Below, in pieces: positions 25,898-34,462 of a stretch of 41,381 nucleotides of DNA (the first letter of the stretch is position 1; the number at the start of each line of letters is the position of its first letter). The position numbers and the translations under genes are program-made. The DNA comes from JANQIV01 sp050117315 (GTDB lineage Bacteria > Bacteroidota > Ignavibacteria > Ignavibacteriales > Melioribacteraceae). The stretch is taken from contig JASFMY010000049.1 of assembly GCA_050117315.1 (NCBI GenBank), forward strand, positions 1 through 41,381, in the 5' to 3' direction. A model generated the notes under the pieces. That model ran no database searches. It was given only the letters and a program-made list of their open reading frames with translations, and was not told the DNA's origin.

Positions 25898-26045
25898 TAT
25901 ACACAAGCCAAATTGGTTTTGGGATTTAGTTTTTATTTAGAACTCACCTAAATCCTCCCCGCCTTCCAAAGTCTCGTACGGCGGGCAGGTCTTAAAAAGA
26001 GAGGACTTTATGGCGAAATCCCAAAACCAATTTGCAACAAGTATA
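25898..26045. mobile_element. 148-bp inverted-repeat element, copy 3
   Basis: Left end TATACACAAGC, right end the complement of TATACTTGTTG, both with the CAAATTGGTTTTGGGATTT arm. The core is in the same direction as copies 1 and 4. The GC-rich module (CCCCGCCTTCC...GTACGGCGGGCAGG) is present. No gene was recognised between it and the sigma factor at 26287. Confidence 0.88.
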
Positions 26046-26286
26046 GTCATGAACTTCGTTTTTCGTCTGGGCAAATCGTTATTGCTATTGGTTTTGCCTC
26101 CGTGTATTGTTTTCCTATAGAAATCATCCCCGGGATATATTTTTAAGAGCAGCTAAAAAAACGGTTGACAATCATTGCCTTTTTTTCTGTTTTGCACAAT
26201 TTTATATTTGAAATTTCAATTTTATTAAACAAGTGCCACATTGTGTCTTGATGTAGTCAAGAGTATAGTTCACTTGTAGTAATAAT

Positions 26287-26880
26287 ATGCAAGATACAAA
26301 CACGGAAACAAATATCGACCTCAAGCTTCTGGAAAAAACAAAAGCCGGAGACAAAACTTCCTACAAAGTTTTATTCGAAAAGTATTACCCGGCCTTGGTA
26401 CGGTTCGTTTACCTTTATGTGAAAGACGAAGACATTGCAGAAGAACTTGTGCAGGAATTTTTTGTTCAATTTTGGATTAAGAGAGAACAGATAAAAATTA
26501 ATACATCTGTAAAGTCATATTTTTATAAAGCGCTTCGCAACAGGGCACTAAATTATAAGAGAGATGAGAAAGATGATCTTAGCATAAATTCGGACTTACA
26601 TCTCATTGATGACGTACAGAGCAAACAATATAACGACCAATTGGATTTACAATTGCTTGAAGCACAGGTTAAATCCGCAGTAGATTCTTTACCTGAAAAA
26701 TGTAAAAAAATATTTCGGTTAAGCCGTGAAAATAATCTTACATACAAAGAGATTGCAGAGCGAATGAATATTTCTCAAAAGACAGTAGAAGCTCAGGTGG
26801 GTATTGCGTTAAAAAAGTTAAGAGAGAAATTACAACCTATAATTAACAGCCTGATTTCTTTAATCGTAATTTTATTTTAA
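26287..26880 (+). CDS. ECF (sigma-70 family) RNA polymerase sigma factor
   Basis: A 197-aa ECF sigma factor of the type expanded in Bacteroidota. Region 2 is seen in YKVLFEKYYPALVRFVYLYV, EDIAEELVQEFFVQFW and YFYKALRNRALNYKRD. Region 4 is SLPEKCKKIFRLSRENNLTY, then KEIAERMNISQKTVEAQV, which contains the -35 recognition helix, and ALKKLREKL. It should direct transcription of the receptor locus downstream when released by the FecR-like anti-sigma factor, the next gene 67 nt away. No promoter was assigned. Confidence 0.95.
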   Translation: MQDTNTETNIDLKLLEKTKAGDKTSYKVLFEKYYPALVRFVYLYVKDEDIAEELVQEFFVQFWIKREQIKINTSVKSYFYKALRNRALNYKRDEKDDLSINSDLHLIDDVQSKQYNDQLDLQLLEAQVKSAVDSLPEKCKKIFRLSRENNLTYKEIAERMNISQKTVEAQVGIALKKLREKLQPIINSLISLIVILF

Positions 26881-26947
26881 AAAAATAAAAATCTTTTAGG
26901 GGTATTCTAAAATTTATGTGTCCTATTACTAAGCAACAGGTAATACA

Positions 26948-27928
26948 ATGAAAGGTGAATTATTTCCCGATATGATTGCCAGGTATTTTGCCGGAACATC
27001 AACGCCCGAAGAAAAGCGCGCAATTATAGAATGGTATAATGATGATCCCGCAAACAAAAAAAAACTTAATGAACTGAAGGAAATTTGGACAATTACCGGA
27101 ACTGTTCCCAAAGACATTAATCCTGATATTCAAGCAGCGTGGCAAAATGTTTCGGCAAAAATTGATGATTACGAAAAGATAATGTCAAAGCGTGGGAAAA
27201 AATTTTCATTCTACCTGTCAAGAGTTGCTGCGGTATTTGTACTTGGTGTTGTTCTTTACTTAATTTTTTACTTGAGCGGTGGTTCACAGTTATCGTTCGA
27301 AAAAATTGCTTCTGCCGGGACAAGAGAAGAAGTTATTTTATCGGACGGAAGTAGAGTTTGGCTTAATACTTACACTACGCTAGAATATGTAAAAGATTTT
27401 GAGGGAGATGCCAGATTGGTTAAACTAAACGGCGAAGCGTTTTTTGATGTAACAAAAAACAAGGAGAAACCGTTTGTAGTTGAGACAAATATAAGCCGGG
27501 TAAAAGTATTAGGTACGTCGTTTAATTATAAGGCTTATTCTTCCAAAGATGAAAATATTCTTACGGTTAATTCCGGTAGAGTGGAGTTTTCAAGTATTGA
27601 TAATAACAGAAGCGTAATTTTGGTAGAAAATGAAAAAGCGGAATTGAGTTCTAAAACGAAATCAATTGCAAAGACTTTAAATACTGATAAAAACTATAGT
27701 GCATGGAAAACCGGTAAACTTATTTTTGAAAATGAAACCCTTGCAAAAATAATAAATGATATATCCGAACATTACTCACGGTCATTTGAATTCGGTAACG
27801 AGAAAATTAAGTCGGCAAGGTTAACCGTTACGTTCCATAATAAGCAACTGGAAGATGTACTGAAAATTCTTTCAATAACGCTTAATGTATCATTCCGGGA
27901 AAACGGTGACAAATACATAATTAATTAA
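26948..27928 (+). CDS. FecR-family anti-sigma factor
   Basis: A 326-aa transmembrane regulator. The cytoplasmic N-terminus (LFPDMIARYFAGTSTPEEKR) holds the sigma-binding part, followed by a membrane segment at about 89-110. A FecR domain spans about 118-215 (VILSDGSRVWLNTYTTLEY, VKLNGEAFFDV, KPFVVETNISRVKVLGTSFN), and a C-terminal DUF4974 domain about 255-326 (KIINDISEHYSRSFEF, LEDVLKILSITLNVSF). It should relay substrate binding by the STN-bearing receptor downstream to the sigma factor upstream. It ends 11 nt before the receptor start. Confidence 0.95.
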   Translation: MKGELFPDMIARYFAGTSTPEEKRAIIEWYNDDPANKKKLNELKEIWTITGTVPKDINPDIQAAWQNVSAKIDDYEKIMSKRGKKFSFYLSRVAAVFVLGVVLYLIFYLSGGSQLSFEKIASAGTREEVILSDGSRVWLNTYTTLEYVKDFEGDARLVKLNGEAFFDVTKNKEKPFVVETNISRVKVLGTSFNYKAYSSKDENILTVNSGRVEFSSIDNNRSVILVENEKAELSSKTKSIAKTLNTDKNYSAWKTGKLIFENETLAKIINDISEHYSRSFEFGNEKIKSARLTVTFHNKQLEDVLKILSITLNVSFRENGDKYIIN

Positions 27929-27939
27929 GAGGAATGGGA

Positions 27940-30540
27940 ATGCAGCTTAAAATGGTAATTGGAATAATTACCGTAATGGTAGCGGTATGTTTATGCAGCA
28001 GTAGAATACAGACCAGGCAAAGTATTTTAACGAAAAAATTTTCGTTTTTTTTTAAGGAAGTAAGTTTAACGGAAATAATTAAAAGTATCGATAAACAACT
28101 TAACAGTGTTTTCGCTTACAGCGAAGAAATTATACCGAAGAATGTTAAACTTTCTATCGATGAAAAGAATAAGACAGTTGATGAGATATTAAACAAAATA
28201 CTCATGGGAACCGGGATCGAATATAGAGAATTCGACGAGAAGATAATATTAACCCGAAAAAACCAAACAAAAAAAGAGCAGGCAACAATTTCAGGTACCG
28301 TTATCGACAAATCTACGGGCGAATATTTAATAGGGGCAAATATATTAATAAAGAATATGTATTCGGATAATCAATACAATACCGGGGCGACCACAAACCA
28401 GTACGGCTTCTACTCAATTACTTTGGATGAAGGAAGATATTCTCTTGTTTGCAGTTATATGGGGTATGAGCCGGAAGAAATAAATGATATTGTACTTAAC
28501 AGATCAATGAAATTAAATATTGAATTGAAACAGACTACGGTAAATCTTGAAGAAATTTTGGTAGAAGACACGGAATTTGAAAAAAGTTTTAGCAGCGTAG
28601 AAATAGGGATCAATACTATCAGACCTCAAAAAGCCGAGTTGATACCTATAATTTTTGGAGAACAGGATATCTTGAAAACCATCCAGCTTATGCCGGGCAT
28701 TATTTCTGCTGGTGAAGGCACAAGCGGATTTTATGTAAGAGGCGGCGGTATCGATCAAAATAAAATATTACTTGATGAAGCTACCGTTTATAATCCTTCC
28801 CATCTTTTCGGTTTTTTCTCCGTGTTTAACTCGGATGCAATTAAAAACGTAAAAATTATTAAAGGTAATTTCCCGCCCGAGTACGGTGGCAGACTTTCAT
28901 CGGTTATTGATATTAAAATGAACGAGGGAAACAACCGTCGTTTTAGAACCAGCGGCGGCATCGGGTTAATTGCTTCGCGCTTAACTGTTGAGGGACCTAT
29001 TGTAAAAGAAAAGTGTTCTTTTATTATTACCGGGAGAAGAACTTATGCGGATTTAATTTTTCCGCTCGGAGATTCCGATACCAAAATTAAAAAGCTTTAC
29101 TTCTATGATTTGAATACAAAAGTAAACTACAGCTTTGGGAATAACGATAGAATTTATTTATCGGGGTACTTCGGAAGAGATGTTTTTGATATAAAAGATC
29201 AATTCGGAATTGACTGGGGAAATATTACAACAACATTCAGGTGGAATCATATTTTCGGCGATAAGATATTTATGAATTTAACCGGTATTTACAGTAAGTA
29301 TGATTACGATTTTGATCTCCAAGATGGTGATGAAGAAGCAAGAGTAAAATCCGGCATAAACGATATTAACGGCAAAGTTGATTTTCAATACTATCTGGAT
29401 GATCAGAATACCTTTAAATTAGGATTACACATTACCAAACACCTTATTGCTCCCGGTGAAATTTCACCGCTCGGTAAATCCAATTTTAATCCGAAAAAAA
29501 TTCAAGAAATAAATTCGTATGAAAGTGCGGCATACTTAGGCCATGAACTTAAGTTTTCAGACAGGATCAGGTTTAATTACGGGTTGAGATTTTCAAACTA
29601 TTCAATTGTTGGGCCGGGCAACAAATATTATTTTTATGAAAACGGAACTGCTAAAGAGGTTGAAAAAATTGAGAGCGGTAAACTAATAAAATCATATAAT
29701 AGACTTGAACCGCGTGCTGCATTAGCTTATACGCCGGATGCTTCAAGTTCAATAAAAGCATCCTATTCAAGAAGTTACCAGTACTTGCATCTATTATCAA
29801 ATTCAACCGCCGGAACACCGCTTGTTACCTGGCAGTCGAGTACTAACAATGTAAAGCCGGGTATTGCCGACCAATATTCTATCGGTTATTCCAGGGAATT
29901 TGATAACAACGCATACAAACTTTCGATCGAAGCATATTATAAATATCTGCAGAATCAAATTGACTTTAAAAGCGGTACGGAAGTTTTGCTGAATGAATAT
30001 ATAGAAGGAGAACTCGTTTCGGGAAGAGGATGGTCATATGGTATTGAGTTTATGCTCGAAAAAAATATCGGCAATTTTACAGGGTGGATAGGATACGCAT
30101 TGTCCAAAACCGAAAGACAATTCCCGGATATAAACGACGGAAAAGTTTTTCCTGCCAAACAGGACAGAACTCATAATATTTCTTTGGTCGGTATTTACAA
30201 TTTCAATAAAGATTGGAGCTTTTCATTTAACTGGGTATACAATACCGGTTATGCCGTAACATTTCCGAACGGGAAATATTCTATCGATGGTCTCACGGTT
30301 AACTATTATACGCAGCGCAACGGTTACAGGATGCCCGACTATCATCGACTGGATGCGGGTATAACGTATAATTTCAGTTCCTCCTCCCGGCTTACTCTTT
30401 CGGTTTATAACGTTTACGGCAGAAGAAACGCTTATGCGATAGACTTTAGAGAGAAAGAGAACGACCCTACTCGAACCGAAGCTGTTCGATATTCATTATT
30501 CTCGTTTGTTCCCTCAATCAATTATACCTTTGAATTTTAA
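27940..30540 (+). CDS. STN-type TonB-dependent receptor (signal transducer)
   Basis: An 866-aa outer membrane receptor. The start is ATG 27940 because AAGAGGA at 27927-27933 is about 6 nt upstream; ATG 27934 is too close. After the signal peptide come an STN domain (about 30-105: FFFKEVSLTEIIKSIDKQ...TVDEILNKILMGTG), a carboxypeptidase-D-like domain (about 110-195: ISGTVIDKSTGEYLIGANIL), a plug (about 215-340: TIQLMPGIISAGEGTSGFYV, GGIDQNKILLDEATVYNPSH) and a barrel ending SINYTFEF. The STN domain contacts the FecR protein, so ligand binding should induce this locus. The ligand is unknown. Confidence 0.94.
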   Translation: MQLKMVIGIITVMVAVCLCSSRIQTRQSILTKKFSFFFKEVSLTEIIKSIDKQLNSVFAYSEEIIPKNVKLSIDEKNKTVDEILNKILMGTGIEYREFDEKIILTRKNQTKKEQATISGTVIDKSTGEYLIGANILIKNMYSDNQYNTGATTNQYGFYSITLDEGRYSLVCSYMGYEPEEINDIVLNRSMKLNIELKQTTVNLEEILVEDTEFEKSFSSVEIGINTIRPQKAELIPIIFGEQDILKTIQLMPGIISAGEGTSGFYVRGGGIDQNKILLDEATVYNPSHLFGFFSVFNSDAIKNVKIIKGNFPPEYGGRLSSVIDIKMNEGNNRRFRTSGGIGLIASRLTVEGPIVKEKCSFIITGRRTYADLIFPLGDSDTKIKKLYFYDLNTKVNYSFGNNDRIYLSGYFGRDVFDIKDQFGIDWGNITTTFRWNHIFGDKIFMNLTGIYSKYDYDFDLQDGDEEARVKSGINDINGKVDFQYYLDDQNTFKLGLHITKHLIAPGEISPLGKSNFNPKKIQEINSYESAAYLGHELKFSDRIRFNYGLRFSNYSIVGPGNKYYFYENGTAKEVEKIESGKLIKSYNRLEPRAALAYTPDASSSIKASYSRSYQYLHLLSNSTAGTPLVTWQSSTNNVKPGIADQYSIGYSREFDNNAYKLSIEAYYKYLQNQIDFKSGTEVLLNEYIEGELVSGRGWSYGIEFMLEKNIGNFTGWIGYALSKTERQFPDINDGKVFPAKQDRTHNISLVGIYNFNKDWSFSFNWVYNTGYAVTFPNGKYSIDGLTVNYYTQRNGYRMPDYHRLDAGITYNFSSSSRLTLSVYNVYGRRNAYAIDFREKENDPTRTEAVRYSLFSFVPSINYTFEF

Positions 30541-30555
30541 TCCGGAGATCACTAA

Positions 30556-31392
30556 ATGACAATTAATTTGAAAAATTATATCAAAAAAATTCTCATGGTA
30601 TTTATTTGTTCTATACCGTTGTTTAACGGGTGCGAAGATGTAATAAAAGTCGACCTTAATGAAGTTGAACCGCAAATTGTGATTGAAGGTGAAATTACGG
30701 ATCAGCCGGGTCCGTATAAAGTTACTATAACCCAAACAAGCGATTTTTATAGCCCGGGTATATATGATAAAATCAGCGGCGCAGAAGTGACTATTGAAAA
30801 TAACGGTAATATTGAACTGTTAACCGAAAAGGAACCGGGAGTTTATTACACCGGCAATTTGGAAACATCGTATAACGAAGAATATAGATTGGCGGTAAAT
30901 GTTGGCAATCTAACTTATACTGCGAATACCACATTGGAATATCCGTTAATAATTGATTCTATACAGGTGACGGAGAAAGAAGAAGAAAATATTCTGGATG
31001 AAAACAAACGCAGAATTTATGTCTACCTCCAGGATAATCCCGGCAAAAAAGATTACGCAAAAATAAAAGTTGCGTTTAATGGAGTTTATGAAAAGATATA
31101 TTTTCTTTACACCGACAGATTAATAGACGGAAATTATGTACAAGTAGTATTACTGGTTGATGATGAGGATAACAATATCAATAAAGGCGACACAATTACC
31201 GTTGAGGTAAAGACAATAAACGAAGATGCATACAATTATTATCTAACTCTTTACGATGTACTTGCAATAAACGATGAAGTTTCTCTTTTTGATATAACCA
31301 ATCCTGCAAACCCGGAAACAAATTTAAGTAATGGTGCACTCGGTATTTTCGGTGCGTATTCAATCTCAAAAGAATCAGTTATTGTAGAATGA
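30556..31392 (+). CDS. DUF4249-type outer membrane lipoprotein
   Basis: A 278-aa lipoprotein with lipobox LFNGC (Cys26). The mature start is typical of DUF4249 proteins: EDVIKVDLNEVEPQIVIEGE, then ITDQPGPYKVTITQTSDFYS and AEVTIENNG, followed by EPGVYYTGN. DUF4249 proteins usually accompany receptors of this kind and probably act as a surface partner, by analogy with SusD. It starts 15 nt after the receptor, with CCGGAGATC before the ATG. This completes a sigma / anti-sigma / receptor / lipoprotein operon. Confidence 0.88.
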   Translation: MTINLKNYIKKILMVFICSIPLFNGCEDVIKVDLNEVEPQIVIEGEITDQPGPYKVTITQTSDFYSPGIYDKISGAEVTIENNGNIELLTEKEPGVYYTGNLETSYNEEYRLAVNVGNLTYTANTTLEYPLIIDSIQVTEKEEENILDENKRRIYVYLQDNPGKKDYAKIKVAFNGVYEKIYFLYTDRLIDGNYVQVVLLVDDEDNNINKGDTITVEVKTINEDAYNYYLTLYDVLAINDEVSLFDITNPANPETNLSNGALGIFGAYSISKESVIVE

Positions 31393-31483
31393 GAACCCGT
31401 GTTTTATCAAAGATTAAATATGATTTTATCTAATTTCACACAACAGGTGTATAATAATAATTCAACAAATTAAGGGAGTTATG

Positions 31484-32320
31484 ATGAGAAATATTGGCAA
31501 AAAACTAAACCTATTTTACCTTTTAAGCTTTCTAATAACAAATGTTCTTTCAGCACAAACGTTAAATCTTCAGACTATACCCGGCAATAAAATGCAGTTT
31601 GGGTTTAGTTTTAATAAACCTTTCTATTCGGAGAATTCAAATATGTCTACTTCTACAGGTGTTTACCAATTATACTTCAACATTCCTGTTAGTTCAAAAT
31701 TGAATATAATAGGTAGTATTCCCTATATTAACACGAGCGGTGATATAGATTATGGTTTTGGTAAGTTCAATTATTCGGAAAATGGTCTTGGTAATATTTT
31801 TATAGGGTTGCAAACAGTACCGGGAATTAGGGAAAATCGGAAGTCAATTTTTTCATTCGGGTTATCTTTACCGACTGCAGACGAAGAGGCCGCTACCAAA
31901 GGGTTAATGGCCGATTATTATGGAATTCAAAAATATGTACCGAAAAGTTTGGGAGTATATTTCAATTATGCTTATCACAAATTGAATAAAGAAGGTTTTC
32001 GCTATGGATTTGAATTGGGTCCAAATTTGTTGATTCCTACAAAGAGCAATGGAGCAGAGACAGAATTTTATATGCATTATGGAATTAATACAGGTTATCA
32101 AGTAAACAAATTATTATTTAATGTTGAGTTCATTGGTATTGCAATAATAAGTGAGGACATAGATAATTTCGGAGATAGGTTTAAAAACTCTATTAATTTT
32201 GGTCTGCAATGGAAAGAAACAAAAGTAATACCAAAGATATTTTATAAAATATATCTCAAAAAAGAAATGAGAGACAGGATTGATGGTGTATTAGGAATAG
32301 GAGTTAGTGTATCTATTTGA
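31484..32320 (+). CDS. Putative outer membrane beta-barrel protein
   Basis: A 278-aa protein with a signal peptide ending near residue 24-26 (FLITNVLSAQ) and then regular amphipathic strands (MQFGFSFNKPFYSE, YQLYFNIPVSSKLNIIGSIPYI, IFIGLQTVPG, SIFSFGLSLPTAD, SINFGLQWKETKVIPKIFYKIYL). It resembles transporter-like porin families of this phylum; the family is not certain. AGGGAG favours the second ATG (31484). An 88-nt gap separates it from the DUF4249 gene; that gap contains an ATTTCACACAAC half-site. It may or may not belong to the receptor operon. Confidence 0.72.
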   Translation: MRNIGKKLNLFYLLSFLITNVLSAQTLNLQTIPGNKMQFGFSFNKPFYSENSNMSTSTGVYQLYFNIPVSSKLNIIGSIPYINTSGDIDYGFGKFNYSENGLGNIFIGLQTVPGIRENRKSIFSFGLSLPTADEEAATKGLMADYYGIQKYVPKSLGVYFNYAYHKLNKEGFRYGFELGPNLLIPTKSNGAETEFYMHYGINTGYQVNKLLFNVEFIGIAIISEDIDNFGDRFKNSINFGLQWKETKVIPKIFYKIYLKKEMRDRIDGVLGIGVSVSI

Positions 32321-32490
32321 TTGGTTATAATAAATTAACCCCTTTGTATGAAATAAAAAGGAAAAATAAATAAAAAATGTCCCAAAAGTTGTTGAGAGAT
32401 AATCAACAACAGAATATAAAGATGACTTCCCGAATTTAATAAAATCGAAGTCAATATAATCTTATAAGGAGAAAGCCCTTAATAAAAAAC

Positions 32491-32529
32491 AACAAAAAGT
32501 TTTGCGCTAACGCTTAAACCTTTTGTTTT
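32491..32529. terminator. Imperfect hairpin with T-rich end, likely terminator
   Basis: AACAAAA / TTTTGTT (32491-32497 and 32521-32527), with inner GTTT / AAAC and GCG-CTAA-CGC, form an interrupted stem followed by TTTTGTTTTG. It lies 170 nt after the gene ending at 32320. Base pairing is visible, but the activity is inferred. No gene was seen in 32321-32797. Confidence 0.5.
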
Positions 32530-32599
32530 GGAGATTCGTCCAAAAGCACTGGAAAATCGTAAACTGCTCATATGCCGGAAGCATTATGCGCAAGTTTAA

Positions 32600-32766
32600 T
32601 AGAGTTTCTGCAAAATAAAAAGTCGGTCATTTCGAACCCGTTTTTTGGGTGAGCCTGTCCGCCGTCTTTTTGGCGGGAAATCTTTCAATTAGAGTATGAT
32701 TTCAAAGATTTCTCCCTCCGGTCGAAATGACAAAACGTTTAGATATCTAATTTTGCAGAAACTCTA
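32600..32766. mobile_element. ~167-bp element with TAGAGTTTCTGCAAAAT terminal inverted repeats
   Basis: TAGAGTTTCTGCAAAAT at 32600-32616 is perfectly inverted at 32750-32766; AAT flanks the AGAG...CTCT ends on both sides, a possible 3-bp target duplication. Nested inside is GTCATTTCGA (32626-32635) / TCGAAATGAC (32722-32731), with CTGTCCGCC..GGCGGG and an AAATCTTT / AAAGATTT pair. It is non-coding and presumably non-autonomous. It ends about 30 nt before the aminotransferase ATG. Confidence 0.78.
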
Positions 32767-32797
32767 ATATCAAGAACTAAATTTAAACTATAATATT

Positions 32798-33922
32798 ATG
32801 ATTGAGGATTTAATACAATTTTACAGCCCCAGAGATGTTATTATTGAAAAATCTGTTGATTGCTATCAGTATGATTCTAATAATAAAAAATATATAGATT
32901 TTGAGGCTGGAGTATGGTGCGTTAATGTTGGACATAACAACCCAAGGATACTCAAAGTGATTGAAAATCAAGTACGGAATAATATTCACCACGGATACAT
33001 GTTTAGAAACCGGTTTTCAGAAGAACTAGCTCAAAAACTCCATGAGAAATTTGGTTTTAAGAATGCACAGAGTGTTTTCTTAAGTTCAGGTTCGGAATCG
33101 GTTAATTTGGCTGCTACTATTTCCAGGCACATAACCGGACGGGAAAAAATACTAAAGATTGACAATTCATTTTTAAGCGCTTATGGTTATGGACAAGTAT
33201 CTCCTGATAATTCATTTAAAGTGGATATCAAGTATAACGATATTGATGCTATATCAGAAATTGACTTTAATGAAATTGCAGGATTCATTTTGGAAACAGG
33301 AGGTGCCTCAATTGAAGTAGTTAAATTTCCTGATAAAGAATTCGTTCAAAAACTTATTACGGAAGCCAGAAAGAATGGGGCTATTATCATAGTAGATGAA
33401 GTAACAACCGGTTTTGGAAGAACAGGTAAATGGTTTGGATTTATGCACTATGATATTAAACCTGATATTATTGTTACCGCGAAAGGACTTGGTAATGGGT
33501 ATCCTATTAGTTGCGTATCAATAAATTCGAATGTTGTTGAAAGTCTCCGTGATAAACCGCTAAGATATTTACAATCTCATATAAACGATCCTTTGGGATG
33601 TGCTGTCGGCCTAGAAGTAATAAATATAATTGATGAGGAAAATTTAATTGAAGTGTGCCGGGCAACCGGCGATTATTTTAAAAACAAACTTGAACGGTTG
33701 AAAAATAAGCATCCGGGAAAAATCAAAGAGGTTCGGTGCAGAGGACTATTATTGGGACTAGAATTTTCAAAGCAAATAAACGGTAGTTTGATCTATAACG
33801 AACTTTTTGAAAAAGGGTTTATAGTAGGTTTTAAACTTAACGTGATAAGATTGTTACCTCCATTAACAATAAAAACAAATGACATCGATGAATTAATCAA
33901 GGCTATTGATGAAATACTATAA
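32798..33922 (+). CDS. Class III PLP-dependent aminotransferase
   Basis: A fold-type I enzyme of 374 aa, shorter than the usual 400-450. Motifs: FLSSGSESVNLA at 94-105 for cofactor phosphate binding, IIIVDEVTTGFGRTG at 196-210 with Asp200, and the Schiff-base lysine K229 in IIVTAKGLGNGYPIS. The aromatic-His-Gly motif that usually stacks on PLP (YHG in most relatives) is replaced by SFLSAYGYG near 124-132, so substrate use may differ. It could act in ornithine, GABA or lysine metabolism, or on a sugar precursor; context does not say. It stands alone. Confidence 0.87.
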   Translation: MIEDLIQFYSPRDVIIEKSVDCYQYDSNNKKYIDFEAGVWCVNVGHNNPRILKVIENQVRNNIHHGYMFRNRFSEELAQKLHEKFGFKNAQSVFLSSGSESVNLAATISRHITGREKILKIDNSFLSAYGYGQVSPDNSFKVDIKYNDIDAISEIDFNEIAGFILETGGASIEVVKFPDKEFVQKLITEARKNGAIIIVDEVTTGFGRTGKWFGFMHYDIKPDIIVTAKGLGNGYPISCVSINSNVVESLRDKPLRYLQSHINDPLGCAVGLEVINIIDEENLIEVCRATGDYFKNKLERLKNKHPGKIKEVRCRGLLLGLEFSKQINGSLIYNELFEKGFIVGFKLNVIRLLPPLTIKTNDIDELIKAIDEIL

Positions 33923-34194
33923 AAACCAGCGTATAGTTAATTACCGGGATAGTGTCGGTCTCATCGTTTCTGTTTTTTATAACGATCGGGTTAAAATTAA
34001 AAATGAATAAAAACGTTGTCTAACATATTATCCCCGGAGAAAACATATTTATAATAGATTCAATACATTTGTAAGAATAGAAATCGTCATTTGTTAAAAT
34101 ACGGAGAAAGCAAATGTTTGATTTTTCAACCTTTTTCATTTTTTCTCCGCCTACCCGTAACAATAGCAAGAGATATGGAATGATTTATATGATA

Positions 34195-34340
34195 TATACA
34201 AGCCAAATTGGTTTTAGGATTTAGTTTTTATTTAGAACTCACCTAAGACCTCCCCGCCTCCCAAAGTCTCGTACGGCGGGCAGGTCTTAAAAAGAGAGGA
34301 CTTTATGGCAAAATCCCAAAACCAATTTGCAACAAGTATA
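34195..34340. mobile_element. 146-bp inverted-repeat element, copy 4
   Basis: Same arrangement as copy 3 (left TATACAAGCC, missing two bases; right the complement of TATACTTGTTG). The core direction matches copies 1 and 3 and the GC-rich module is present. The left arm has one change (TTTTAGG). It ends 2 nt before a transposase-like fragment. From 33923 to 34194 nothing was recognised. Confidence 0.87.
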
Positions 34341-34342
34341 TT

Positions 34343-34462
34343 ATGATTTTGCACGACATAGTTATTGGTGCCCAAATTGTTTCAGAAACAGATTCGGATA
34401 AAAATATAATTCCTCTCATCAAAAAAGCAAAAGAGCAGGGACTCTATTTACCGTCCGGCTAA
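34343..34462 (+). pseudogene. Transposase-like fragment, 39 codons
   Basis: The ATG frame from 34343 reads LHDIVIGAQIVSETDSDKNI and PLIKKAKEQGLYL before the stop at 34460. The V-x-A-x-[IV]-x-x-x-x-[DN]-D...PLIxxxKEQ pattern resembles the middle of IS1182/IS5-like DDE transposases, just after the first catalytic Asp. The rest of the transposase is absent and the 146-bp element abuts its left side. It overlaps the 3' end of the phosphodiesterase gene by 15 nt. Similarity is from memory of the motif, so tentative. Confidence 0.45.
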
